A model generated the notes under the pieces. The model searched no databases and was not told the DNA's origin. It worked only from the letters and a program-made list of their open reading frames with translations. A stretch of 23,609 nt of DNA from Byssochlamys sp. IMV 00236. Its lineage: Eukaryota > Ascomycota > Eurotiomycetes > Eurotiales > Thermoascaceae. Each line of letters starts with the position of its first letter. Within the stretch, counting starts at the first letter, position 1. The position numbers and the translations under genes are program-made. Where the stretch lies: the NCBI GenBank assembly GCA_001931875.2, contig MSJH02000089.1, forward strand, positions 1-23,609, written 5' to 3'. Below are positions 9,037 through 18,100 of this stretch, one piece after another.

Positions 9037-9910
9037 GCTTTTTATTTACAAAAATAAAAATAAATAAACAAAAGAGAAAAGAAAGAAACAGGATAAGAAG
9101 AAAAAAATAAAAGAGTTCAATGACGATTATCAGCCAAAAAAGGAAAATGACTTGAAGACGGAGTCAAAAGTGCTTTGATGATATCAGCCATCAAAAATCA
9201 AGTGGAGATACAACATGAAAAATAAGAGAGGACATACTACAATGGATGCGTACCTTGAACCCAATTTTTGTAAGCAATTGAATCAAAGCATTGATTACAA
9301 ATAATAAAGAGACGAAATAAAAACTTTTTTAATGGTTGTTCTTAAGCTATAGACCTTATTTTCAAACTTGTCTCATTTTAGGTTAAAAATAACCTGTAAT
9401 TAGCTAAAAAAGAGTGCTATGATTATATGTCTATTAATGAATTAATTCAATAATGAATTAAGAATGAGCAATTATAGGTTGACAAATAAAGAAATACAGT
9501 CTTTCTGGAAATTAAAGTCGTACAAATCTTTGGCCAACTTTTTCAAAGAGCAATGTAACACGTCTGACGTCGAACTTGGCCAGCAATATATACTATCCAA
9601 TATGGACTCAATTACCTCTATCACGCTAAGCTTCTGCCTACTCCGCCCACTCACCTCGGACAAAGACTCTTAGAATGGCTCCCCTCTTCTCCTCTTCTCA
9701 TTAGTGTATCTTACACTTGACCCCATTCACTCCTTCTAAAGCAATTTTACTCTTGATCCCAAAAGGGTTTTCTTTATGAACTGCCTCGGGCGGGAAAGAT
9801 GTAATATTACAATCGTGCGCCCAATTGAAAATTTATAAAAATCTGTTTAATCATATATAAGAGAAATACAGCTTTATTTATAAAAGCACAACCCAGAGAA
9901 TAAGCTTGTA
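9037..9910. promoter_or_regulatory. Spacer upstream of arrestin, with a possible gene relic
   Basis: 874 bp. The part next to the arrestin start is A-rich (9045-9110) and AT-rich sequence follows. The only notable content is the frame at 9464-9673, listed separately, and a CT-rich patch at 9675-9740. Confidence 0.5.
9464..9673 (+). other. Orphan 69-codon frame, possible relic
   Basis: ATG at 9464 opens a frame containing LTNKEIQSFWKLKSYKSLAN, then FFKEQCNTSDVELGQQYILS and a Ser/Thr/Leu-rich end. Composition is protein-like and more complex than the flanking AT-rich DNA. The minus strand is also open across 9472-9663, so the coding strand is uncertain. Shifting by one base after the stop gives further open sequence (MAPLFSSS), as in a decayed element. 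No family is recognised. Confidence 0.25.
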
Positions 9911-11506
9911 TTATTGCTGTTGTGGCGAAGTAGTCAAGTACTCTTTGATCTTTTGACTATTAGATCCTATTGATAGGTGTGAGTTTTATATGCTTTTTTT
10001 TTTTCATTTGTTTATCAAGGCTTACTTGATCTGGATGCAGATTCACTTGTGTCAAGTTGCAAAGGAGGTATACTATTCTTATCAGAGGCTAATGACTTTT
10101 GGGATGAACTAGAAGTCGATCGACGGATCTAATAAGAATGAGTTAGAAATATATCATTTTCGCTTTCATTTTTGTCACTTACAATACCGCCTCTTCCAGG
10201 AGAAGGAGGTACAGTTCTGAACACAGCAGGGATTCTATTGAATTCGATCAATACTTTTCTTCTTTTTTTTTTTCCCACTGTTTGCTTACCCTTCATCTAA
10301 TGGGATATCATCAGTTGGTAAACCTGTCTGTTTACGAAGGTGAACCAATTCACTCTTATACTTGTTACATTGTTGTAATTTTATAAGAACTAAATATAAA
10401 TATAAGCAATCTAGTATTTACAAAGCATATTCACTTGCATTCTTTTTCCATTTCGGTTGTCTTATTCTTCAAGATAGCTATTTCAGATAGCAACATCTCT
10501 GCTGTATTGGATTGCATATCAACCGTTTCCTTGGAAGGCTTCTTTGTACTAAGAGAACAAATTAATCACATATACATTACACAAGAGTGAATAATTACAG
10601 GACAGGTGATATAATACTAGAAGAGGCGCTGCTCTCATGCAAGTGGGAAGCTGCCTGTTGAGCTCTTAGTGAATCCAGCTGCTTCTGTAGCTTATTAACG
10701 ATATATTCTTGTTCTTGTTCCAAAGAGTTCTCCATATCGATCTTTTCACGCTGCAGTTGATTTAACTTTTTTTGAAGCATGTTTGTCATGTATTCTTCTT
10801 CTTGTTCAACTTGTAAAAGCAATTCGCTTTTTTCCTTCTTAAGTCCGCTAATACGCTTTAATAGTTTATTCGAAATAAACTCTTCCTCTTGTTCTGCCAC
10901 TGCATTCTAAGTTTAAGGTTAATTATGAAAAAGATAGAGACAAAGAGATTATATACCATTTCAACTGCCATTTGTTTTAATGCCTTATTATCATGCTTTA
11001 ATATTTTGACATGCCCCTTTTCCATTTCCAACTCAAACTCCAATTTCTTGATACGAGCTTCTTGCTCTAAGCATCTCGAATGTAATTCCTTTACTTTAGA
11101 TTTTAATTCATCCAAATCCTGAATTCTCAATAATTCTTCTAGTTGATCAGAACTAGATTATCTCATGTGAGACTTTTTGCATCATAAAGTTTCATATGCA
11201 TGTACCTTTCTATGCTCTGAAGCTTGGATTCATAGGCTTTTGTGCGTGTATGCAAATCTGCTTCAAGTGCTGCCTTATCTTTACGAACCTTTTTTTTTAG
11301 GGGATTAGATCATGTATAGAGGACATCAATTTAGTTTACCTGTTCAAGTTGTTCGCGAAGTGTTCTTGTCAGCTGTTTCTCGTTTTCCTTTATTTCGGTC
11401 AACAATGTATTTTTCTATACTTGATTAGGCCCCATAATAACTATGTAATAAATCTCCTTACTTCGCTATTTTCAATATCGCTGTACACAGACTGAGCGTC
11501 ACTCAT
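9911..11506 (-). CDS. Coiled-coil protein of the CCDC6/DUF2046 family
   Basis: Ten exons: 11506-11462, 11414-11340, 11288-11206, 11152-10957, 10906-10599, 10548-10439, 10389-10290, 10234-10183, 10128-10026, 9966-9911; 375 aa. Nearly the whole of residues 15-260 is heptad-rich coiled coil. The diagnostic part is the repeated motif AVAEQEEEFISNKLLKRISG, QVEQEEEYMTNMLQKKLNQL and SLEQEQEYIVNKLQKQLDSL, the EQEEEFxxNxLxKKLxxLxxEK repeats of CCDC6. The tail is Ser/Pro-rich and ends KIKEYLTTSPQQQ. Intron 6 (10390-10438) only keeps frame if it starts at GCAAGT, making it a GC-AG intron; the nearby GT donor gives an immediate stop. Animal CCDC6 is a scaffold linked to the DNA-damage response; the fungal role is unknown to me. 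Confidence 0.87.
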
Positions 11507-11818
11507 AATAGTTTAATAATAAAAGAGAAAGAAAGAAAGAGAGAGAGAGAAAAAAGGGAACGATAACAAATTAAATTCAAAACGCGGGAATTGAATACGA
11601 TGTCAAAATACAGCATATTAATTTTTTTTTTACCTTTGGAAAAAAAAGAGACTCATGCATCATTTAATATATGCTTTATTTACACAGTAGACAAAAGAAA
11701 GACAAAGAAGAAAGAAAAAGGAGCAACATTAATAACTTAAAAGTCGGGCATAAGAACTAAACTTCACTGTGACCGTGCGCTCTTTTTCTTTTGTCTTTTT
11801 TTTTAAATTTAATTCTAA
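11507..11818. promoter_or_regulatory. Divergent promoter between CCDC6-like and SDR genes
   Basis: The two start codons are 312 bp apart and point away from each other. The spacer holds GA-rich (11520-11560), poly-T (11619-11630) and A/G-rich stretches, and CT-rich sequence just before the plus-strand ATG. No specific factor site could be assigned. Confidence 0.6.
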
Positions 11819-12713
11819 ATGGAGCAAAGAGTCATGTCAGCCGCTGTTGTACCCATACTCATCTTGGGTTTGGGTTGGACTGGTCAGTTCTTGGCTGAAC
11901 TAATGTTGTCTATGCAAATAGACTATGCTGCAACCACACGTGATGGCAGAAATGACACCATTGTTTGGACATTACCTGATAACTGTGCCTTTCTCAACGT
12001 TTCTGCTTTACCCTTTGCACAAACTGTACTTGTCACTTTTCCCGTCAAGCAACCACAGTGCCTTGATGCTCTCATAGATGCATATGAGGCCCAGCATGAA
12101 CAATCTTCTCAATGGATTCTTCTTTCGTCCACGCGTCCATTTAGTGGTGACCCAGCTGATAGACATACACCACTCGATAGATCCAAAGATACAGGACGTA
12201 TGTCTGCAGAGGATACACTTATCCAAAGAGGCGGTTCTGTTTTACATTTAGCAGGTCTCTGGGGAAATCAAAGGTATCATATGTCTAAAACAAAAACAAA
12301 AAAAAGAACCTAGGCTAATATGTATCAATAGGCAACCAAAGAATTGGGTTCCTCGTTTTCCAACAGCTGAAGCCATACGTAATAAACTCCTTCAACGTCA
12401 ACTTCATTTGATTCATGGCAAAGATGTTGCCCGTGCTATCTTGGCAGTCCATCAGCAGTTTAAACCAGGGGAAAGATGGATAATTACCGATCAAACTTGC
12501 TATGATTGGATAAAGCTATTTTTGGCTTGGGGCAGTGAAGAGCAAATCAAGATAGCCAGAGACTTGGCTATTCACGATGACCAATGCCGACAAGTACTTG
12601 GTGATGGATCATTGGAAGAAGTTGTCGCACGAGGAGGAGTCAAGCCCAGGTTAGATTCAACTGAATTCTGGGAAACTTTTCATTTGAAACCAACAGAATT
12701 TTTAAATGTATGA
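11819..12713 (+). CDS. NAD(P)-binding Rossmann protein, atypical SDR/epimerase-like
   Basis: Two exons, 11819-12273 and 12332-12713, joined over a 58-nt intron (GTATCA...CAATAG); 278 aa. The N-terminus is a beta strand and dinucleotide loop, ILILGLGWTGQFLAELM, with G17-x-G19-x-x-G22. LLSSTRPFSG and TPLDRSKDTGRMSAEDTLIQ correspond to the SDR 'SSTxVYG...' and 'AE..L' segments, but no YxxxK catalytic pair is visible. The second exon gives PRFPTAEAIRNKLLQRQLHL, LIHGKDVARAILAVHQ and GERWIITDQ, typical of the C-terminal part of extended SDRs (YeeZ-like). It is therefore a nucleotide-binding reductase or a non-catalytic relative; substrate unknown. An alternative in-frame start is the second ATG at 11834. 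Confidence 0.82.
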
Positions 12714-12862
12714 TTATGTCATGTACGTTTAAAGTACTTTTACTCATAATAAACTAAAACCTCAATTGGTCGCACGATAATACAGTAAAGATATATGGCC
12801 TTAGACATCTTTGGTGGTTTCTAAACATAAGCACGCAATTTTTATACAAAGATGGATAAGGA

Positions 12863-12982
12863 ATGTTGCTGATGAGAACGGTAGACAGAAATAGCCCAGA
12901 AAAGATTAAGGAACGGCATTGGGTTCGCAAATGGGAACAGACTGTTATGGACTTGTTGGCCAATTGCATGAAACTTTTTTAA
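12863..12982 (+). other. Possible small ORF or gene relic, 39 codons
   Basis: ATG to TAA frame containing VDRNSPEKIKERHWVRKWEQ followed by TVMDLLANCMKLF. It is charged and Trp-containing, unlike chance translation of AT-rich spacer. No splice partner or family is identified. The opposite strand is also open across the region, which weakens the case. Confidence 0.2.
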
Positions 12983-13226
12983 TTTAAACGTAAATAAATG
13001 GTTGATCCTTCAGAAAAGGTTGACATTGAAGCCTGCAGTAAAGTTTAAAAATTTAATTCTAGTAGAAAAGAATCAGATCGAATACACAATGTTTCTTGTT
13101 TATCAGAAAAGAGTAAAAAGAGTAGCTAGCATTTTGTGGCAAATACCTTAATGATAGCTATACCAAATAAAGCAATTCACTAATTAGAAGACAGAAAAAA
13201 AAAAAAAAAAGAGTTAATGCAACCTG

Positions 13227-13286
13227 TCCTTTTCTTTCTTTCTGTCTTTCTCTCTCTTTCCTTTCTTTCTTTCTTTTTCTTTTTTT
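13227..13286. repeat. Polypyrimidine microsatellite tract
   Basis: Sixty bases almost wholly C and T, dominated by CTTT/TTTC units. It lies upstream of the PUF2-type gene and resembles the CT-rich core promoters seen before other genes here (for example before 18101 and 20161). Confidence 0.7.
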
Positions 13287-13400
13287 ATTGATTATGGATT
13301 TTATATGGAATACCCAAAAAGATATCAACGATGATAATAACGATTTGAAGAGGTATTTTATAGATACTTTCGCGCACAAAAAGAACTTGTAAATAATAAT

Positions 13401-15837
13401 ATGACAATAGTGCCATATCCGTAAAAGAAGACGACCAAGTGTCAAAATATGCTTTCTCTCTTTCTAGAAGTCGTAGTACGAGTACGTCAGCCAATTCACG
13501 ATTACGTTATACACCTTTAGCTGAAAATACAGTTCGTCGTCCTCGTGCTGACACGATGCCAACTTCAAGTCCATTCGATTTATACAATCCATCAACAAAC
13601 ATTGACAATTCTCCACTTCTCTCTGACGAAAACGTACCTAATTCACTTACTAGTACACTTGCATCTCTTGGATTAACTGACGACGACAGCAGCATATCTT
13701 CAGGATTGACTAGACACTACTTTGAACCAACAACAGCTGTTGCTGCTGCCGCTGCTGCTGCTGCTGCTGCTGCCACTCGCAACAGATCCTACACGGTGTC
13801 GGACATGGTTCAACGTCGTCCATTCAAGCCTTTCTTGAACGACAATACAAAAGAACAAGTCTCGACAGCCTCTTTGCAAACACACCATCGACCGAGAGCG
13901 GCTAGTCTAGGCATGGCCGAAATATCTCATCACCACTTTTCTCCTTTTGATTTTGATTATTTTGACCCGAGTATCCATGAAGGAAGCAAGACGGATAACT
14001 CATCACTATATTCTACAATAGAAAAGACAAGAGAAGATGAATTGATGGTAATTATCACTCTCTTCCCATTTTACTTTAACCTAATGTTTAATATAGACAA
14101 AAAACGATTCCAGACTGTCTTCACCCAGTCTATCAGCTCAGCAAGCCCCTTCTCGTGCTCTTTGGTTAGGCAATATTAGTCCATCGGTCAGGGTATCTGA
14201 TCTATACCAGCAATTTTCTTCTTATGGCCATATAGAAAGTGCTAGAATTCTGTCAGATAAGGACTGTGCGTTTGTTAATTTTGAATCAATTGAATCTGCA
14301 TTAGCCGCAAAAGAGGATCTGGAAGGTCGATGGGGCAGTAAGGTCAAAGGATCGGTCGTCAAGGTGGGATTTGGTAAGGCAGATGTGAATCTAGCTGTTG
14401 CATTAGCCAATGAATCTTCACCCAACGTTCAAGGCCCAACTCGTGCTTTATGTAAGTTAATTATATATATATATATTTATGCGCCATAGCTAATCTTTTA
14501 TCTTAAGGGGTCGGTAATATTCCAACAAATACTAGTTCTACTCTTTTACAAACTGTCTTTGAATCATTTGGTCCTATCGAATCTATACGTATTCTCTCTC
14601 ACAAGAATTGTGCCTTTATCAACTTTCATCGACAAGAGGATGCTGTCCGTGCTCGAAAGACGCTTCAAAACAAGGAAATCTTGGGCCCCGGTACAGGTAC
14701 AGTGCGCGTGGGATTTGCAAGAGAACCTGAAGGTGAAGATATTGCAGCAGCCACTGCGACCAAATCGCGGCATCAAGAGAATGCCAACATCCTTGCCAAC
14801 ATTCTGTCAGATGTCAGTAAAATCATGAGCGAGAAACAGACGATCAATCAAGATCAACACCAGATTCTTTCTCTCGAACGTAAGCTTATAATGCAACACT
14901 TGGGATATACACCGCCTGATGAAGGTAACAAAATAATACTACAAGTAACAAAAACTAATCACTTTATTTTTTAAGATCGTGTTCCTATACAGTATTCTTC
15001 ATTCATGCCACCCGTACCAGAATTTAACTCTGACCGCAAAGTACGTCCATTACGACTGAGAGAAATTAGAAAGGGATTGGACACTGGCCTTCTCTTGTCT
15101 GAGATCGAGTCAATTGCTGAAGAATGTATGGAGGAAATCGTCGAACTTTGTAGTGGTAAGAATACATAAGAGATGAAGACAGGGGGATAGTATTGATCAA
15201 AAGTGAAAATAGATTATATTGGAAATACGGTTGTTCAAAAAATATTTGAATATGGCAGTGAAGATACAAAACTGGCCTTATTGAAAACCATTGCTCCTTA
15301 TCTGGCATCGATTGGTGTTCATAAAAATGGTACTTGGGCTGCTCAAAAGATCATAGACACTTGCCATACAGAAGAACAGGTAAAAAGTTGTATATAAAGA
15401 ATACATAAGAGAAAGGAAAACTAATGTTTATATAGGCTCAGCTGATTTGTACTCATCTTGCACCCTATGTTCCATTATTATTACTCGATCAATTCGGAAA
15501 CTATGTTGTCCAATGCTGCCTTCGTATGGGATATCCAAGGAATCAATTCATTTTTTATGCAATTGCTGATAATTGTCTAGTTGTCGGCCAAGGTAGGTTT
15601 GGTTCTAGATCAATACGAGCTATTCTTGGAAATCCCATTGTTACCAAAGAGCAACAGGTATATATTGATAATACATACAATACACAAAATTATTGACTTC
15701 AGTAGATCTACATTGCTGCTGCCATCATTCAAAATTCAATGCTATTATCCATCAATCCAAATGGTTGTATCTTACTCAATTGGCTTCTTGATACCTCAAA
15801 ATTATTAGATCCTGTATCGCATGTACATTTGTCATAA
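13401..15837 (+). CDS. Jsn1/Puf2-type RNA-binding protein (two RRMs plus Pumilio repeats)
   Basis: Eight exons: 13401-13420, 13468-14047, 14097-14451, 14508-14924, 14976-15155, 15213-15379, 15436-15657, 15706-15837; introns of 47-57 nt; 690 aa. A Ser/Arg-rich disordered N-terminus with 11 consecutive Ala (about 99-109) precedes RRM1 (about 221-295; RNP2 LWLGNI, RNP1 CAFVNF) and RRM2 (about 319-392; WVGNIP, CAFINF). Pumilio repeats follow (about 490-680): DYIGNTVVQKIFEYG, GTWAAQKIIDTC, LDQFGNYVVQCCLRMG, QGRFGSRSIRAILG, INPNGCILLNWLLDTS. This order is that of yeast Jsn1/Puf2, which bind mRNAs for membrane or mitochondrial proteins. The tiny first exon (MTIVPY) is inferred from a GTAAAA donor and frame. 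The protein ends soon after LLDTSKLLDP, where relatives carry a further HxCTHKLAS-type repeat; its absence is unexplained. Confidence 0.88.
13742..13774 (+). repeat. GCN trinucleotide repeat coding for poly-alanine
   Basis: Eleven consecutive Ala codons, mostly GCT with two GCC interruptions, lie in the disordered N-terminus of the PUF2-type protein. Adjacent GCT GTT codons suggest a longer ancestral run. Confidence 0.9.
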
Positions 15838-15838
15838 G

Positions 15839-16290
15839 TTAAAAAATAGTCTTTAATATTTCCATCAATTTCTTCTCTACAAAAACAAAAAGCATATCAT
15901 CCGATTGATTCAAATTAAAACTGACATAAAACTGTTGTTTATATCTTTTCGCTACAAGTTGGTTAGTAAAAAGTCGCATCTCTATTATTCATGGTTTTAC
16001 CTAGTTTACGTGCCAAATTTTTACTCTCTTCTGAGACACTTTTACCTAGTAATGAAGTAGAAGAAGCTACAGTCTATAAAGTTGCTTAATAGTCAATTAT
16101 TAAACATGTGCTTTTTATTTACATGTGATGCAAAGGGAGGAACAGCCATGGACAAGTCTCCTAATTTGCCATCTTTTCCAACCCAAATAAACACCGATTG
16201 TCTCATCACAGTAACCTGAAAATGAACAGGTTCTGTCATGAACATGTGAGTTTCTTGATAAATCTTGAATTCTGGCTCAACTGTGGTCAT
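15839..16290 (-). CDS. PSMG4: Proteasome assembly chaperone 4 (PSMG4/PAC4-like)
   Basis: Three exons: 16290-16123, 16073-16001, 15951-15839; introns of 49 nt each; 117 aa (human 123). Exon 1 carries EPVHFQVTVMRQSVFIWVGK and LGDLSMAVPP. Exon 2 carries SSTSLLGKSVSEESKNLARK, matching the human VSTSLLGDxSDxxSxxLAxRL block. Exon 3 carries RYKQQFYVSFNLNQSDDMLF and then VFVEKKLMEILKTIF, matching QVFVSYNLxxxDxxxxLLVENRIKEEM. Pac3-Pac4 heterodimers guide assembly of the 20S proteasome alpha ring. Only joining the exons reveals the gene; exons 2 and 3 are easily missed. Its stop codon faces the PUF2 gene stop with a single base between them, so the two 3' UTRs must overlap the neighbouring coding sequence. 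Confidence 0.93.
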
Positions 16291-16644
16291 TGTATACGGT
16301 TAAACAATCTTTTTTTACACTTTATTCACAAATTATTCGCACACTGATAAAAAAAAAAATGATAATTTCAGACAACAAAAAATAATAAAAGATACAACAG
16401 ATAATAAAAAAGAGAGCCCATCAGAAGCAAAAGAATGAATAAAGAAATGATTAGTAAATCAGTTATTTACATTGATATTAAATGATTACATTATAAAGAG
16501 GATGTATAAGAGAAAAAAAGAGACAAGAAAAGTGAGTAAACATGTAAAAGAGGTTATGAATATCTTATCCGAAGTGTACTGTAGATGGGCTAGCGATAAC
16601 TGGCCTGGAAACATAAATGAAGAAAAAAAAAAAGAGAGCAAGCA

Positions 16645-16685
16645 TAGAGGGCATAGAGGGCATATAGAGAGCATAGAGAGCAGCC
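16645..16685. repeat. Short tandem repeat of about 8-10 bp units
   Basis: Repeating GCATAGAGGGCATAGAGGG then GCATATAGAGAGCATAGAGAG: four or five imperfect copies of GCATAGAG(G/A)G. Some lie next to a poly-A run and just before the inverted-repeat element. Confidence 0.75.
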
Positions 16686-16716
16686 AAAGGAGCGGAAGGG
16701 GTTAAAGGAGTGGATG

Positions 16717-16871
16717 GGACCAAAGTTTGATAAGAAACAAACTACCCCCAGCTAACATCGGGTTAGTTTCGATGGGCAATCTATAACACTACACGTCAGT
16801 TTCTTACAAGAGTAAATAATATAACATACCTTAGGGCTAGCTGGGGAATAGCTGGTCTTACTTTTTGGTCC
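16717..16871. mobile_element. MITE-like element or long hairpin with imperfect terminal inverted repeats
   Basis: The left end (16717-16756) begins GGACCAAAGTTTGATAAGAA and ends CCCCCAGCTAAC. The right end (16836-16871) begins GCTAGCTGGGGAATAGC and ends CTTTTTGGTCC. Read as reverse complements, the ends share 8 exact outer bases (GGACCAAA/TTTGGTCC), an inner CCCCAGCTA/TAGCTGGGG match, and partial similarity between, over about 36-40 bp. About 80 bp of unrelated sequence lies between. No clear target-site duplication is visible. It could be a non-autonomous transposon or a structured RNA. Confidence 0.5.
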
Positions 16872-17242
16872 AAAGAAGCCAAGATCAGACTATTTAAACA
16901 AATTCTCTAGCAATTTTTTATTTTGTATAAAGTCTTGACCACATTTATCTTTTCTCAAATATATCAAGCTCATTTTATACATTGTTACATGTTGTCTTTT
17001 TAAATAAATAATAAAAAAGACATAAAGTGTTTAATTGTTATTGATCTTGTAATGCATGCGAATAATTTCTTAAAGTAGAAAAAGAAAAGAGAAGCGCGCG
17101 CGTGTATAAATAAAATGTGTGAATGATTGATTTTGTTGCCATGACAATTACATTTCTTTTTTTTTTTTTCAAACAGTGTACGCAATGGGTGTGTTGCTAT
17201 ATCCACAATAATATTTTTTTTATTTCCTGATTCTAAACAAGT

Positions 17243-17732
17243 TTAACGAGACTTGAAGTAGTCCAAGAGAACGTTCATAGCTTCGGATTCTTCTCCAAAA
17301 TCGGTAACGGCAACACAAGAGCAGCCAACGACCTTACGAGCGTTACCTTCACGATCAATCTTGCAGAGACCAGCCCATTCACCGAGCTTCTTGGCATCAG
17401 CGACCTTGATCAAGTTGATGTTGTGTTCAGCACAGAGAGCTTCAACCAACTTGATGTATTCAGATTCGGTACAAGATTCGACAAGAACGGCCAAGTGAGC
17501 TTGACGTCTATGAGTGTAAAGATGAGTCAATGTGTCCAATGTCTTCAATTCTCTTCTATTCTAACCTGTCTAAAGCCTTGACAGCTTCCTTTAAACCACG
17601 AGCAAGACCATCGTGGACAAGAGCACGACGAAGGACTTCTTGAAGGGCATCTTCAACTGACATTTGGCCGGAAGTGGTTTCAACGGCAACTTCGACTTCT
17701 TGGCTATCGATAACTTCTTCGTGGTCAGACAT
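17243..17732 (-). CDS. RPS12: 40S ribosomal protein S12 (eS12)
   Basis: Two coding exons, 17732-17566 and 17507-17243, with a 58-nt intron; 143 aa (human 132). The protein starts [20 protein letters not shown], then [20 protein letters not shown] and [52 protein letters not shown] and [16 protein letters not shown] are near-invariant eS12 blocks. It is a small-subunit component in the L7Ae/L30e fold. The intron donor is GTTAGA, weaker than its neighbours. TTGTGTAG stands directly before the ATG, so a 5'-UTR intron ending at the start codon is likely. A strong bias to C-ending codons compared with neighbours fits high expression. Confidence 0.97.
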
Positions 17733-17869
17733 CTACACAAGGTATTAATGATCTATGGTTGGATGGACTGATGGATGGGTTGATATCCTACTTAACGATT
17801 GATTAAAAGAGAAGGGATTCTTCAATTATCAATTTCCTACTTTTGGATATACTCATTGAAGCCCTGGAG

Positions 17870-17917
17870 CACACACACACACACAGCGCCAACACACACA
17901 GCGCGCGCGCGCACACC
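17870..17917. repeat. Alternating purine-pyrimidine tract, (CA)n and (GC)n
   Basis: Two CA runs separated by CAGCGCCAA lead into GCGCGCGCGCGC. The stretch is almost perfectly alternating purine-pyrimidine, the sequence type that can adopt Z-DNA. It lies near the middle of the RPS12/RAD7 promoter. Confidence 0.85.
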
Positions 17918-17999
17918 ACAATAAAAGTGCGTGGAGGTAGGGCAGAGAACTCTTGTCGCACAAATGCGGCTTGAACAATGAGGTTCGGAAAGCGAAAGG

Positions 18000-18023
18000 A
18001 TGCGTCAAATGAGATTGACGCAT
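18000..18023. promoter_or_regulatory. Palindromic bZIP-like site in RAD7/RPS12 promoter
   Basis: ATGCGTCAA and TTGACGCAT form a perfect 9-bp inverted repeat around ATGAGA, 78-101 bp before the RAD7 ATG. Each arm contains TGACGCA, a variant of CRE/AP-1 bZIP half sites. Function is inferred from symmetry and position only. Confidence 0.45.
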
Positions 18024-18100
18024 TTAAGTTGGCAGTCAGTCATTTTGACCTTTTTTTTTTTTCTCTTATCTTTTTCTCTCTCCCTCTCTTTCTTTAATCT

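Larger units (their letters stand above)
12714..13400. other. Spacer between SDR and PUF2 genes
   Basis: 687 bp. It includes a small protein-like frame (12863-12982, listed separately), an A run at 13196-13210, and a CT-rich tract of TTTC/CTTT repeats at 13227-13286 that lies about 115-175 bp before the next ATG and may be part of its promoter. Confidence 0.5.
16291..17242. other. Long spacer between PSMG4 and RPS12
   Basis: About 950 bp between the PSMG4 start and the RPS12 stop, both minus-strand. It contains a small tandem repeat (about 16645-16685), the 155-bp inverted-repeat element at 16717-16871, GCGCGCG at 17095-17101, and poly-T/A tracts. No coding gene is convincing. Confidence 0.6.
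17733..18100. promoter_or_regulatory. Shared divergent promoter of RPS12 and RAD7
   Basis: 368 bp separates the two ATGs. From left: a probable RPS12 5'-UTR intron, an alternating (CA)/(GC) tract (17870-17917), a 9-bp-arm palindrome with bZIP-like half sites (18000-18023), and a T-rich then CT-rich stretch (18050-18095) running up to the RAD7 ATG. Confidence 0.7.

Noticed and set aside
10889..11122. Plus-strand frame rich in Ser/Asn/Leu
   Set aside because: Mirror of the coiled-coil exon 4 on the minus strand; the coiled-coil reading is far stronger.
13158..13494. Minus-strand frames before PUF2
   Set aside because: Translation of a CT/GA repeat tract (Lys/Glu/Arg runs) and of the antisense of PUF2 exon 2; no family.
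14559..14828. Alternative plus-strand frame over RRM2
   Set aside because: Different frame from the RRM2 exon with RNP motifs; no similarity of its own.
15155..15212. Possible retained intron and early end of PUF2 at 15164
   Set aside because: GTAAGA donor and AAATAG acceptor restore a perfect Pumilio repeat, so a normal intron is the better reading.
15591..15600. Candidate donor GTAGGT within PUF2 exon 7
   Set aside because: Reading through keeps the conserved GQGRFGSRSIRA motif; splicing there would remove it.
16472..16705. Plus-strand frame over the tandem repeat
   Set aside because: Lys/Glu/Ser-rich translation of A/G-rich repeats (HRGHRGHIESIESSQRS) without similarity or splice partners.
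17000..17206. Minus-strand frame downstream of RPS12
   Set aside because: Low-complexity Lys/Phe content from homopolymers; lies in the RPS12 3' region.
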